64,000 nt of DNA from the NCBI GenBank assembly GCA_030141605.1, contig JAQGDQ010000095.1:585353-649352 (forward strand), written 5' to 3'. Shown in pieces: positions 36,232 through 51,800 of this stretch (position 1 is the first letter of the stretch; each line of letters opens with the position of its first letter). The notes under the pieces were generated by a model, which did not search any database, was not told the origin of the DNA, and saw nothing but the letters and a program-made list of their open reading frames with translations. Source of the stretch: Tubiluchus corallicola (Eukaryota; Priapulida; Priapulimorpha; Priapulimorphida; Tubiluchidae). Position numbers and translations under genes: made by a program.

Positions 36232-39200
36232 GTAAGCATCGCACCAACAGAAAATAAGGCAGAAATTTACTAGAACAAGCTTCTTATCAACTTCTTGTGA
36301 TATAAAAACGTTTTTAGGCTGAGATTTTTTTCAGTAGTTGGAAAAGCTCATTATTTTGTGTAATAGCACTATGTCACTTTCTGCTTTACTTATTGTTAGA
36401 AGTTTAAGCACCTTGGTGGTTGCATTCATTCACATCACAGCTGGCATGTAGAAACTTTGCAAATTTCATAGTTAACTTGATCATTCAATTTCAGTTTATT
36501 TCAACTCCTATTTGTTGTTTTCTTCTTTTGTTTTTTTTGCATCATTTCTTTTTGACTTGCATTAATTTTACATTTTGGTGTCAAAAACAAATCAGTTTAA
36601 ATGCATAAAGTTTATTTAAATTGCAGAGAAATCTTGCCCTGTCTCCATGTTAACTTCTTCTTAAGTTTTTAGAGTAAGTAAATTAGATATGCAAAGTACA
36701 TGTATTTGTAAATGCACTTACACAGATATGTAGAATAGGCTATTGTATTACAGTGCTATTGCTGACATTTTTATGACTTGATAACAATTTAGCTTCTAGC
36801 TTTTAACAAGATTTTTGTTAGTTGTTTTTTTAAAGTTTATTATCAGTGCAATATGAATAGCTGAATGGTTTATTCTGTCATGCTGTGTTCATTTATCTCT
36901 AATTACTAATGTTGTAATATTTGTAACATGTTTATTACTGTGCTTCTGGTATGCTGTAATAAACAGTATATCAACATAATCGAATGTTGCATTCCTTTTA
37001 CTTAAAAGTGGATGCCATTATACTGATAAATTATTACAGTAGAAGTAATTGTTAGTGGTAGCATTACTCTGGTTTTGTTAGTTTTAAATGTTTGCAGTGG
37101 ATTGGTTGAGTTCCCTTCCCGTCGTATGCTGTTCTTTTCTCCACTAACACCTGCTTGAAGATTCTTTTTCACTATGATCTTTATCTGCTTAATATTTCAT
37201 GCCAACTCTGCTAATATGAATAGCAGCATAACAACTAGTCAAGTACTTGTCTATGTACATTTTATTTCTAAGATGTTGTTCAGCTTTGGTTTTTTATTTG
37301 ATCCCTGCTTTCCTTTGTTACTCCATCCGCAAGTACACAGCCACCTCGTTATCTGTCCACAAGTACACCACCTGTCTCGCACTACTTGTCTGTAAGAATA
37401 CTACCTGTTCTGAGCCTTGTCTGTTTCCATTTATAAGACCTCTATCCTTTTTCAAGTGCAATATTGCTACACTGAGCAAAAAAGAAAATGATTAGATATA
37501 ATTAATATGTTTCATTGTTAATTTGTTTTAATTATATGTTGAGTTTGTTGGCAACTTTCAAAAATACTGCATCATTTTTGATCATTTTAGTTGCTAAAAG
37601 TGGGTTGAACACCATCACAGCGAAATGTTGATTTATTTATACAAGTATTTATTTTAGTTAACTACAAAACAGTTCTTAGTCTCTCCATTAGTTTTAAACT
37701 ATAATTCGTGCTAATTAACTAATTGTTTTTGGTGTTTGCAGTCTGATTGGTGGTTTCTGACTCTGTATCTCACTACTGACTGGTTAATGGGCATGGTGTT
37801 TTATGGTGTTGGCTTCTTTTTTAACATGCTTTGAGTTGCTTATTGGATGACAGAAAGTGCATTTTGATGACTCATTCCTTCTTTACTGTGTCCTTGAAGA
37901 CAGACCAAATTGGGATCTCATAAGAAAGACTGCATCGTGTATGCCTGGTTTATTGTTGTATGATTAAAGCTGATGGTATGCTAGTGTTTGCAGCCAGTTA
38001 CTGGATTTCACAAATCCTTGCTGTGGAAATGCAAACTATATTGTTTTTATGTTGATTGCACAAGCAGCGCATTAGGCAGACACACATACAAGCAGCACGT
38101 CCAGCTGCAGTCACTTGCAGGTTTAAAAACAACTATAACTTCTGAGTTCTGAACAGGCAGTTGCAACATTTATACATATTTTCATTGGGTAGCACTGTAC
38201 CTGTTTTCAAAACAACAGAAGCTATAGATGACTGTATTCCCTTGTAAAAGTGCATAGCTATCCACTACAATGTTTGGCTGCAAATACAACATTATCATTA
38301 TCATTAACTTTAGGCATTAATTATATTTAAATTTTATAATTAAAGTTGTTACAGTATTTTTTTTTTGGTTTTGTATATTTACAAAATTTATTGCTGCACA
38401 AAACAATATGTTACATAAAGATTTTAGAAACTATACTGAAATGCTTTTTTCAATACCATCCAAATATTTTTAAGTAAAATTCAACAATTTGTATTGGTTT
38501 AATACAAGATTATTTGACTAAAGTATTTTGATTCAGTGCAGTCGCATTAAATCTGAAATAAAATGTTTGAATGTTAAATGTATTTAAATGATCAAAAACA
38601 TGAAAAATTTAGACTAAAAGAAAAGATGAGCATTGATTACAATTTTGCCTGTTTCGTTAAAATGGTATGTAAATATACTTATGTAACCAAGGAAGGGTTA
38701 GTTAATGAGCAACATTTGTCTTTTTGAACATGAAAGACAGAGTAATTAGATCTGCCAAAAGTCAAAAGATGCTTGCTTAAAATGTGACCTAGAGTGATAA
38801 TGTAAAAATAACTTGGTTAATAACTACGTATTTATTTAGGTACGTTGACTTAACGATTAAACATAAGTCTTGGCATAAAATTTGTCTAAGGAGTGATGAC
38901 TTATTTCATAGCATGTTTGTTATTAAAATAAATGTAATCCGATAGTTCTCTGACTTCTTTCAAATTAGTAACTTTATTGCTAATTTGCTTTTAAATATAT
39001 TTTGCAGCTTGTCTGAACACTGCACAATTTTTTCCAGAAAACTTGTACATTTTGATTGCACAAGCTTTAATTTTATATTAAATTAAATTTAATTTTCTTC
39101 ATTATTTGACTTGTTCTATAATTTCTTTTCATTCATTCTAGCCTACTGTTCTTTTTAATTAGTTTCTTTTTTTCACGAATTTTTCTTAATTTGCCAGAAT

Positions 39201-42200
39201 ATTTATATATATAATTGTGCATTGCATGTAATCTATTTATTTTGTTGTATCAGTAATCATTGTTTCAGTGCTTGTATAAATTTGTTCATTACAGGTTGTA
39301 AATTTTGATTTTGCTATGTATAATTTTTAAAATTACAAATTGATTTAGTTTAACTTCAGCCTCTCTTTTGAAAGATGATCTTACAATATTTGTACCAAAC
39401 ATTAAAGTAGTGATAGCCTGTCATACTTCTTGATTATCATCTAGCTCTGTAGTATAGTCTTACCTTTGTACATTATATGTCTAGTAGAATTTTTCATTCT
39501 TGTACAATTAAACAACATACTTGTATAGATGTATACAGCTAGTAAGTGTTAATAATGTCTTAAACAGTCTTGTTCTAATGTTAATCTGTTGGTGAATTGT
39601 AAATAATTATTGGCGTTTCGTCTATGTATAGCTTTTTTAAATTCATTATTGTTATTGACTTTATTATAATACTGTTAAATAAGTGATTGTGTCATTTGAG
39701 AAAAAATGCTGTTGATTTGGGCTAATCTGGTTTAGACCAGAATGTTGGGTAAGCATGATAATAATTAGTTATTGAAAAATGACAGTTTCTTTTAGTGCAT
39801 AGTTTAAGCATCATTATATCAAACGTAAATGCTGTTATTCTAACACTGTAGGTCATGCTAACAAACCTAGTTACCTAATGGTTGTCGTTTAGTATAATCA
39901 TAAAAGCTAATAATAGTCAAAATTCTTTCTGTGATAACAACCTGTATGCATACTCAGTTATACGTAAGTTTTATGTTTGTGTTTGATTTCTTTTTGGCTT
40001 TAAAACAAAAAGTCAGTTTACCAGTCTCAAAGAATTTTCTGATGCTTTGTTACCTTTAGTAGTTCCATTGTTAGTTTAAAAACATAGCAGGCAGTTGTGT
40101 TATGCACATGTAACTGTGGCTTCATGCTTATATGCATAGTTTAATTACACTGGGCTGTTATAAAAGTGCATTTGCACTGTACAGTACAGTATCATTTTTG
40201 GTAGGCTGTCGTCTACTTTAATCACTTGTAATTCATTTATTCTGACCTGTACTTCTGGAGTTTTCCTCAAATTTTTATTCAGAGCTATTGTAAAATTTCA
40301 GTTAATTTAAATTTGCAGGTCTTTTGTAAATGTACAGAACATGCCAGATCAGCTCATTAAATTATACAGTCATTTTAACAGGTAATTTACTAACTAATTA
40401 ATGCCAATTGGATTTGTTAATTTTATGTCTTAAACTTTTACTGAATGCACTTATGAGAAAGACATTATAAGACTTGGAAAAAACTTCTGACGACTTGATG
40501 TTTCTTTAGTTGAAAGCTTTCTGTACACAAAAATTTTCAAAAATGATGTATGTTAGATGTTATAAATTAACTTCAAAAGAAACGCGTTACCTCCAAAAAT
40601 AAAGAAAGCAAAACAAACTTTTATTCTGTGTCATAGAGATTTTGTTTGTTATTTACAATTGTTTACATAATAAATATAAACTGCTCGCTGTTCATAAAGT
40701 ATTCTACATTATTTGAAAGTGCCTTTGTGTATCTTCATTACATCGATACATATAGAGCTTTGGGAGATATTACATGTAGTGATATAAACTAAACAAGCTT
40801 AACACTAATATCCATAGAGCAATGGAATAATTGCATACTTCAAGTGCTACCATACAAACAATACAATTGTATTAGTATATTTACGTTAGTTGAGGCATTA
40901 TGCTTCTGTGGTTAATTTGCTGTAAGAATTTTTCATGTCACTTTCATATATAAAGTGAGATCTTCATGGCTATTTCTAAAATCTGTCCCTTTCATCTTGT
41001 TTCTGAGTGTTTATGAGGTCAGTCAAAGTACAGTCAAAGATCACTAGCTGTGGCCCAAGACAAACTAAATCAATCGAGCTTTAACAGAAAATTATAGAGT
41101 TTAACCACTAACCAGTAAATAAGTGAAAATGAATCGGCAAAATAATAAATGTCAAGAGTAAGTCTTGGACTTTGGTCACAAAGAAATTGTTAATTCTCTT
41201 TAAATGTTTGCAGTATACAAAGAAATACAAGCAATAGGAGATTGTAAGTGCAGAAAAAACAGAGATAAAAATTAACGGAAAAGAGCATTTAATTTTGCCT
41301 AAAGGGCACATTTTAATATTCAAAATTGCCGAAACTTGGAGTATGTAATGGCAATTAATCAATGGGGGAAGGAATGAGACAGGTGTCATGACTCGCATCT
41401 TCAACAACATTGCTGAATTTTTATTTTCGGGGAAAAATAAGAAAATAGGCTACAGATTATATTAGAAAAAGGTATTAAAACACATATCCATATCTACTCG
41501 TGAATCGTGAGGACTTTTAAATCTAGCAAAGCCATCATTTATTGACACCTGTATATACAACACTTTGGATGAAAACACAATTTATGTACAAAATCAATTC
41601 CAAGTCTAGTTTCTAGAAAAATCTCTAAACTTAACATACGGTACATTAATGTGTTGCCAGTTAGTACTTAAAATGTTTACAGATATGTAACATTTACCAT
41701 AAACAAGTTTGTGAACAATTTTCCTCTTGTCAAGAACAGGAATTGTTAATCATATGTTATCCTATAATATGTCTATAGTATATGTGTAAAACCTAACGAG
41801 TGCGCTACTAATAACCTACAGCCTATGAGTCTTGTTAATTCTTTTCAGTTAGTCATATATTTTTAAAGCAGAAGCTTAACCTTGCTTACTGCATCTGTTC
41901 AACATACACATATAACATTCACAGCTCTACTTTGCAATTTGACGTTATTTTCATCATAGATATTGATGGGCTTCGAGGGATAATGATGTCACAAAAATTT
42001 AAAAATTCCCAACACACTTGTGCTGGCATTCCACTTTCCAATACTTTATTTATATGCATTACTGGACATGGCCATACACTAAGACCTTGTGCACTGGACA
42101 GTAAAACACTTGCAGAAAATCAGTGTAAGATCCACATCTCCACTGGATTTCCACTGAACATTTTAGTTGCATACAAAATATTTAACAAAAGTTTCAACCA

Positions 42201-42839
42201 AAAACAGAGTAAATGAAGTGTACACTTATCCTACACTATATCGTAAGACCACTACAGTAACAAAGTAACCGTTCATTTTTTTGCTACAATTCATGACAAA
42301 TTTCTAAAGTTTGATTCCATTATTTTCTAACTGCCAAAGACATAAAGGTACCAAACAAAGAAAATATGTCAGAGAACAGCATGGAGAAATTTAACACTCT
42401 GTATGTTATAGTAGTCTATTCAAGTATTCATGAACAACATGTGTGTCAATCAGGTAATGTAACATTTGTAATATTACTGGAATGTTGATCAATAAATTTC
42501 TAAACAGGAACAGGTCACTTTCAAAAGTTAGTGTTGAAAGACATTTGAAAAACAATTTCATGAGTATTCGAGGCTCAATTATACAACACTTCACACTGTG
42601 TGTTTTTAACCAACAAAACCTCTATGTTGATAGTATTTAGATTTATTTTGAGCAAAAAAGCCACTTTTCCTCTAAGAAAGTCTATTTGGCAGCTTCGTTT
42701 TCTTTGTTTTATGCTAGATTTCCTTTTCTGTAGTTTTATCAACATTTTGCACATGACAAGCCAACAGATTTTTATGAAATGATATACGGATGATATTTAT
42801 CCACTAAGTGCTGAAAGGAGATGCAATTAGCAGACGGAA
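36232..42839. other. Gene-poor stretch between RILPL1 and SBNO1
   Basis: T-rich on the plus strand with no clear gene. It should hold the last RILPL1 exon(s) and 3' UTR and, at the right, the SBNO1 3' UTR. Two phase-compatible but unproven last exons for RILPL1 are 37900-37967 (ends in TAA) and one starting at 38076. Open frames at 37174-37495, 41108-41410 and 41932-42216 show no homology. Confidence 0.45.
42642..42647 (-). terminator. Candidate poly(A) signal, SBNO1
   Basis: AATAAA on the minus strand about 195 nt past the SBNO1 stop codon. Confidence 0.35.
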
Positions 42840-45800
42840 TCAGAATTTGTCGGTAAAAGTGTGTGCAGCATCATCCGACAGTACATTTATGAGAGGCTTG
42901 ACAGCGTCCTTTGGTACCAGAATTCCTGTAAGAAACAAAGAAAAGTAAATGACTATATAAAGCTTGTCCAAAAGCAATAGATACTTACATCATCATCCAA
43001 ACATGAATGACAAGAAAATAATTTGTCTTATTTTCCTAACTCCTGATTCAGATAACATTAACATTTTTTATAGCACCTAATGGCAAAAATAAAATGTACA
43101 AATGGCATACCATTCTATTAAACATGACATAGCCTAAGCTTAAAATAAATACAGATAAAAAATCAACAGAAAAAACGTATACTATTCAAACACATATATT
43201 TTCCAAAAGTATGCCAGTTTCCAGTACATCTTCACAATTTTATGCTGCAGTGACATATAAAATGCTGATTCTGGTTCACAATTTTTTAGCATAGCTATGA
43301 AACTTCATATCCTTCAGGATGTGAAAATGCAATTTTGTGAACAAAAAAACTAGTAAATAATCAGGTTCAGCTAAAACATGTGTAAAGGTGGTTACTATCT
43401 CACCTGCAATCTTGCGTTTGTCACTCGTCTGCACACGTATGATTTGCATCTTAGCATTATGACTACCTGGTATGGAAGACAGCACTCTCTCAACCTTCTG
43501 CCAAACACTGAGCACAGAACCACTGAGAATATGATACGTTCGACATCGTAGGCCAATGTCACAGGACAAACCAAAAGAACTGCGTCTACAATTTCCTCTC
43601 CTAAATACAGAAAAAGTAAACATAACACTTCAGATGCCACCTTTGCAAAATCTGATTAATCAGTATTATTGTTTATCAAATACAACCTGTCATAAAAAGA
43701 AAAATGGGCTAATGTTGCACACAGGGTAGTGTCAGACGATGAATTTCTGGTTTTAATAAAAATAAATGAAAGCAAAAACTGTTTATATACGACTTTGTCG
43801 TTTTCAGTAAAGCTTGGAGCTCACTGTCCCACATTGGGCTTTTTACCACATTTAAAAGATTGGCTCCTTTTTTAATGGGATATTAATTTCCTAGAAGCAG
43901 TGAACGAGCTCAAATTCACTAATGTTACAGACTTACTTGACCCTAGAAGAGTTTATAAAACACTACTCCTTCAAGTTATAGAGAAGCACATTCAGATACA
44001 TTAGTTATGCCTCTCTATTATGCACAGAGAAAAAATAGAACACAGAATTTAAAATAAAATACCAGAATGCATGGCTGCATATATTTGCTGAGGCTATGTA
44101 TTGATGTTGCCATGTTTCCTGAGCTTCGTCAGGTAGGACTTTTCTATACATCTTCTTGATTTCCGTTATCGGCTCTGCTCGTAACTGTTTTCCTGTGTTT
44201 GGTCTATAAATGATGTGCATCCGCTCTTTCTTCTCATTATAACGACGCAGTCGTCCTGTTAAACCGACACTTAACATGGCCGTGTACCGATTATTCCTCT
44301 CCTGCATTCAGAACATCAAGCAAATAACATAAAAAAAATAACTGGTAAATCTGCTTAGGCTTACATGCCATTTTTTATGCAATGCTTACTAGTTTTAGAA
44401 TCCGAGTGATTATGTTTTCAGTCAAACTAATTACATGGCCCTTATTCAAAGAGACCGTTACTCGGGCATGGGCGCTTACTATTTTTGTATTCTGCTTCCT
44501 CAGGCGCTTACTCAGATAGGCCATCATTCAGATGCTTATTCACATAGGCCCTAAGTTAAGCACCAGTGCTAAAACGAGTAAATACAGTAGCGAAATATTA
44601 ACTTCTGTCCTGTACACTATCTGAAAAGTATATAAAAAATAGACGTACGTGCTTGTTTACAAAATAAAGCTTGAAAAAGTGTAATTATGTGAAGATGTGT
44701 AATTAACTAATTATATGGTCCTATACTCTTGCATTACAAACCTCAACTCGTAGAATTTGTAGACATTTCATAAGCATGCAAACTGTTATGTTGATTTCAG
44801 TACATCACATAAAACTAATTAAGATACGATCAAATAAATTTGCAGCCACAAAATATAGCTCTATATTTGTCAGTTTTCTCAAACACTTTAGCTTTGTAAT
44901 TTGCATCTGCAAGTAAAACTTAAGTGCCACTAATACATTACTAATGAAAAGAGAGAGCAGAGATCCTAGAAAATGGCATGTTGATAAATGGGTTTTAATG
45001 GAAATTTTTTAGCAATAATCTGTACCAGCTTAGCACTGTTTGTAGTAAAATTCTAATATTAGTATTTACTGTTTTCATATTTTTTGCTGATGATGGCAAA
45101 GGTGAAATACAAATGTAGTAAACCGAGTGGTGCTAATCTTCAACAAAATGATGATATTTTCAGTGGCTGTTGTAGCTATTAAGTAAGATTTCCAAATGAC
45201 GGACAAATAAAGAGTACTTCCAAGTAAACACAGACCCGAATGGATATGTAGAACCCATCATCTGAACCCGTATGTTCCCTCCATATATCTAGAGCTGCCT
45301 CCCATGAAAGACCTCGTTCAACGCTGACTGTGTGCAACTCTGTCAGGGCGGTACCATCTGTAAACTTGCCCATGAATGTCCGAACCTGCAGATGCTTCAC
45401 GTGATCTCCGCCAGCACCAAGATCTAACAAAAAAATGCACATCAAGTTATATCTGCAGGTATGCTGCACACTGGTGTAAATGTCAATGGATTAGGTTCTG
45501 CCAATTGCATCAAATTTGTGTGAAAAAGATATTTGTGAGAAAAGTAGGTCTGTTTAAGAGCCCTTCCTAAAACCAAGTCATGCTTGTCAGTTCAGTAAAT
45601 AACACTTAGTATAGGTGATCAGCATCACTCACTCTTTATTTGCCATGAAAAAACATGTAAATACGCACCCATGATGCCTATATCATATCGGCCATTTCGT
45701 TTAGCTTGTAGTATCACAGCTTTCAGTGTACTGGAAAAGTACTGGAATAATGCATTCTGCAAATCAACTTTTATACCAAGAATCCGGTTAAGAAACTTGC

Positions 45801-48800
45801 TCATCTGATTATAATCTGAAATTAAAAACAAACAATAAAACCTGCTTGTAGGAAATGAATTAAAAGTTCTTTATCACTCAAGACAATTCATTATTTGAAA
45901 GAGCAAAACTGCCCAAATGTGTGTTAATGATTTACCAATGAAAACAGCATAATCGAATTAGTTTAATTTTTTTTGCATTTTCTTCTGAAATATTTAATTC
46001 TAAGAACTTACTGCTTGAGTTAGCTCACCATCCAAATAAAACTACTAGAATATATTAGCTTACACAGACACAGCCCCTTTACTTTTCAAAAATACTCTAT
46101 CTAAATAGCCAATTTTTAGCATATTGGCTTTTGTAGGACTTTTAGTATAATGTACCATATTTATTTGTTTGATATGAATCATTATAAAGCACACCTTTAT
46201 CTAAGTTTATAACACCAGGAAACCTCTCATCAATGTACAACAACCCGACACCTATCAGCCCTTCCTGTGCATCATCAAAAAACTTCCCAGGGTAATCAGC
46301 AGGAGGTGCTGTTACAGGTGAGTCCAGGCCAGCGATGCTACGCATAACTGCCTCTAGTGCCGCTCGACCAAATCGATTGTCAAAGTTAAATCGACTGAGA
46401 TCTCGCGATTCCGTAGCCCGTCGATCGCCGTGCGTTAGTGCACCTAAGCTTTCCAATCTGCAATTAACAAAACAGATAAGTCAATCTTATAATTACTCTT
46501 TCACATCTGCATATACATTGTGTGCAACATAATTATAACTGTGCATTGTTTTATAATATTATTTATAAAAGGTCAGCAACATGCAATAAACTGTTAGTAG
46601 GCATATGTTTCAAGATGAAACGTAAAAGAATTAAATTGCTACAAACCAAAGATAATACATCATAAAATACAACTTGATATGCTCACAGAAAATTGTAAAT
46701 GCAAAAAAGGAAGAGTCAATGAGTTTCAGAGTAATCTTTGAAGATGTCACCAGTAATAGTGTATCAATTACTAGGACTCTCCTAGCTGTTTTTTAATCAA
46801 CCAGACAACTTGTACCAACAAGCAAACGTCAAGTGTTTTATGATTTGTCGAGTACTCAGCAGTATCACTCGTGTCATGTGTTATAAACAAAACCATTATC
46901 AATCTTTCTGACACAATTCATATGCTCAGGTATTTTTTGAATTCCTTGCAAAGAGCATCTTCCGGGGAGTTCAATAAAAAATTTTATACTGATACAGCGT
47001 TCATTCAACAGTGCTCCGATGTTTAAAGCAATTTACCTTTTCAGTATTTGATACATATGGATGTAGTTTGGGCAATTTAAAATTTGCATGTTGGACAATA
47101 TTTGCATTTCAGAATAAAAAGATTACATATAATTAGCACACACCTATAAAATGAGTTAAATGTTAAATGATTCCAAATGAAAGTTCTTACTTTTCCCTTA
47201 ACTACTTATGTACCTCTTGGCTACAACAGATGCAAATCGGCATTCGCCAGCAAGTTCGGATATGAGGAATATGTACTCAGGAGCGTTGACTTGATTAGAC
47301 CGATGTGTGCGTCCAAACTGCTGCACTGCTCTGTCAGCACTCCAAGGTAATTCCAAAGTGACATGAACTCGTCGACGTTGATTCATTGCCCGTTTGTCCG
47401 ATTGAAGAGAAATGCCGGAACTTGCAGCTTCAGATATTATTGCAATTTGCTATGGAAACACAAAGTATGTAAATCTTGGTAAAGCTTGTACTAAATCTAG
47501 GAAAGAATGGTTGAAAAATGGTAAGTTCGAAAATACGGTGCCAAAAGTGCTGCTAAAGGTAACACTAAAATTGAAAAACACGGTCATACATTTATAATGT
47601 ATCCACGCAGAATGAAGAAAAGCTGAAGGAAATGTCTGATAAGGATTGACATGGTATTAAAAAAACACTGGCAATAAAAACAATTGTTAAGAAGTATTAA
47701 AAATATTTAAAGTATTTAAAAGCAAATGGCCAAATTCAACTTTTTAAGGTTAGAAATAAAAGAACATCGACAACAGAGAAATTGTACAATACCATGTGGC
47801 TGTACACATAAAGGATACCTTGTCATTATCCATAAATCGCTGCTTTTCAGTCAAATTTAAAGTTTCTAATGGCACATCTTGTTCAGATCGAGATTCATAG
47901 CGTACGGTCCCATCCTCATCACTGACTATCCTTCCTTTTCTACCAGTCATCTAAAAAATAAGTATGAAATAACATGGCTGCTAATTAGTGGAATTCGTTT
48001 GTTGTAATGGGACTAGCAGAATAGTAGTCACGCATTGATGAGCAACGTTAATAAAGTCAAGCAGTGTGTGTAAATCGAATCCTAGGTAATTGACAAAGTC
48101 ACAGAGAAAAGATGCATTTTGAGACAGCTTTGCAAGTTTGCAGACAAAAAGGGCATGTAATGACCACGGCTTAAATAAAGAATATTATGTAATACTAGAA
48201 GGACAAGTAATATAACTACAACCTAAAAGCAGCTTATTCGTTGACATTAAAACTTATCACAGTCAGTAGGAGATACAACTCACTTCTGCTACGTTATCAG
48301 GTCCACCAAGCAAATCTATCAATTCATCGAGTGTATTTGGTGGAAGCCTAGAATCCAATGTTTCCAGATCATCCAGTAATTCTTGCCTCATATCCATGAC
48401 TTGTTCTCTAGCTGCTGCTGGACTGAGACCTGCCAACTGTCCCGTCAAGCATGGTGCAGATGGTTCTGCATGAAAAAGATGAACCATTAATAGTGTCGGA
48501 GAACGATCTAAAAGCATTAACTGTCTTTGCTAATAAAAACCCATTTTACAGGAACCGAGAACATCCACCACAAAGACTGTTATCACTTTTGCCAAATTAA
48601 TACTACAATTGGTAAAATATGACAAAATTTGTACAGATTAGACAATGATTAGCACATGTTAAGGACATTACCATAACCTCCGTTAACACCACTGAGACCA
48701 GGAGAAGCTGGAGCTGATGCCGACTTTCGGTCTTCATCTTTTAATCTTTCCTTAACTGTATTTAGCTTGTACTTCTGTTTTTTGTTTTTCTCCTTCTTTT

Positions 48801-51800
48801 TTTCAATTCGTTCTTTGATTTTGTCCTTAGTTGACTTCTTCTTTCTAGCTAGCCAAGGATCTAAAACGAAGAAGAATATTTATTGTAAAACCTCTACATG
48901 ATTGTACTATGAATTTTGCATATATGCATAGATGTACAGTACATTTTTTCAAACCACTGTACATTCATGGAAGTGGCTAAATTTTCTTTGTCAATACAGG
49001 CTGCTCCATTGTAATAATTATTTTTATTTCATAATAAATAGAATTCGGGTGTTTTATTCAGCATAATGAAACCGTTCAGCAAAGTACAACTGCTGAATCT
49101 GGTATAACCAAATTTACGTGATGATATCTAGCATACTGTATCCAGATTATTGCTTATAGTAATGAGTAAGGTAACACAACTACTCTGCTTAGTCTTGTAA
49201 TCAAATTACTAATTACTTTGTTAGTAATGCCACTAAACCTGTGTTACTTATCTGTCCATAAATATAATTTTAAACTTGGGCTGTTTTGATTGTTTAGCCA
49301 CCTTCTTTTTGTTTATCTTTGCTAGACGATGCCTGTATGCAAGTTGCACACGGCTATTTATTACTTTGCTCATATAATGGCCTTATTTAACATTCAGACT
49401 GACTGCCTGATAAGAATTTCTACAACTGTAACTGACCTGCAAGGTACACATACTGTAGATGGCCATGGCTGAACGTTATTGTGTGTGTGCAGTTGTTTGC
49501 AATGGATACAGGTAACAAAGATGAATCTTTGTCTTCATTTCAACAATTAGCGCCCATTATTTAGATTTTGTAAATGCAGCAAAACTAAATATAACAGTGC
49601 AGTATGTTGCGTACAGGGAAAAAACAGTTTTAGGTCCGCGTCTAAAAAGTCTATGTTTCAGTGAATCTTGCTAGAAAGTGGTAGAATGAATTAACACAAT
49701 GACAGATTTAGACATATTGCAGAAGCAAGACTGTGATTTCACTAAAACAAAGGCAGAAACTGATGCACGCTTTTGCTAAAGCATCACTCAAACTAGCACA
49801 AAAAGGTAATGAGTAATCAGTAAGCGATTACCCTTGCCAAAGTAATCAGTAGTGGGTAATTTGATTACAATTTTTCTGAAGAAATTAGTAATCGTAACAA
49901 ATTACTTTTCAAAAATAATGAACTCCACACTGAGCTTTTGCGCAAATAAAAATTATCAGCCATAGAGATGCAAGGGCAATTAATGCAATTTTATAAGGCA
50001 TATTGAGAAACAATGTGCATGGATAAATCTGCATCATGGAATTATCCGTAACTATTTGCCTAAAATAAGCCACTTGGCAATTAGCTAAACATACTGCTCT
50101 CAATGACATTGAGTAGTGCAATTACACACTTGCATCGTTTTTTAACTCGCCCCTAGATGGCCAGACACAAAATTGCTCAGTCACCCCATAGTAACGCCAG
50201 CTTTAGCAATGCCCATTCCAGCAGTGTGACTGTCACGTTAGAAGCTACAGCAGGACACTGAACATAGCTGCTGCTGGTGTCACAAACACCATGGCAACCT
50301 ATTGTTTCAGCTAAGCTATGTGTGAATGAAATTTTACGCAATTTTTTACAAGTATCATTAATGCACAAAAAGTTTGCATAAATAACATTGTGGTTGGATA
50401 TTTCATTTGAAGATGTTGGCTGTTTTTGTTTAAGTAGGCAAATGACTTAACTACATGAGAAAAATCCACCCCAAGAAAAACGCTTCACTCACTGAACAAA
50501 ACAGCATAAAACGTTTAATAAATTTACTGAAAACGCACAAAACCCAAAAACGATCTTGACACCAAAATGTGAACATTGACAAAGCTTAAGCACCCCTCTA
50601 AACAGATTTGTTGGCTGTTTTACCTGCAAATACTCATTGTGACAAAATTAATGAATATTGTGTAAAAAGTGAAATTTCTCAATGGCCAGCAAATTAACCA
50701 GACACAACAATGAAACATGTAATTGCACTATTTGTGGTCGCATGGAATTGAGCTTAACGTGCAGTAATTATTGCTAGCAAAATGTAAAAAAGCAAGCTCT
50801 ATTTGCACAAAAGGTTCAAAAACATCTACAAAATGTGTATAACTACTATCTTTGTTATATTATCAAACATATGGATATGACTTTTCATGCACATTTTAAA
50901 ACAACTTTCAACGAGCAATTCACCCACACTAACCATCATCACTGTCACTTTCCCTTCCAAACGGATTGAAATCAGACTCCTCTGCTTCGGAAGAACTCTC
51001 AGAATCCGAGGATGATGCGGAAGAAGACACTATGTTGATGCTGTCGGTGGAATCATTAATGCTGACATCATTTTCATCATCTTTATTGACAATGTCATCC
51101 AATTTCCTCTTTTTCCTCGGTGAGCGGTCATTAGAAACAACTAAAGACATCAAAAAATCAGTCACATTTTATTCACGACCACTTTTTTAATTTTACTCGT
51201 ATTTGGTGATAAAAGCACATAGTGATTTTGATCATATCTTGTTTTTGTTTAATAATAATCAAGACTTTAGCATTTGCAAACAATAAGTACATGCAGATCT
51301 CAAACGAATGTGCAAACCTAATTTTCGCTTGGTTTTGTTAGCAGCAATTCCACTATCACTAAACAATTCGGCTTCCACTTCTTTGGCGAGTTCAGAAAGA
51401 CCGAGAATTCCATACACACTTGACGGGCGCTTACTCGGAGCAGGAAAATGTTTTTCCACCAACACCTGGAACACTCCTCTGGAAAATACAAGAACTCATT
51501 TACTAATATCTTAACTTAGTAAATATGGTAACATTTTTTGAGGTTAGAACACAAGCAATAAAATAATAAAAGCACTTGTAAAAGAATCTTCACTAATTTA
51601 ACAAGTTGTCATAAGTCATAGCAAGTATTCTAGTTAAAAGTCTATCTTTTCACATATATATATATATACATATAGGTAAACTTTCAAGTACACCATATAA
51701 TATTAATGGCTTAGGTTACAACTTTAATCTTAGTTTCTGAAAGTAGTTGCTTATATATATATATATATGTGTATAAGCAATATATATAATTTGCATATAA

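Noticed and set aside
37174-37495. Overlapping open frames as RILPL1 last exons
   Set aside because: Acceptors do not fit the phase of the preceding exon without giving an implausible hydrophobic product.
43276-43640. Two long overlapping minus-strand frames read as separate genes
   Set aside because: Only the frame that joins SBNO1 exons 22 and 24 in phase has homology; the other is a shadow.
45080-45120. CTGATGA...GAAA words recalling a hammerhead ribozyme
   Set aside because: The bases between them do not form stem II and no matching stems I or III were seen.
50966-51190. Plus-strand Ser/Leu-rich frame
   Set aside because: It is the antisense of the acidic, serine-rich SBNO1 exon 14.
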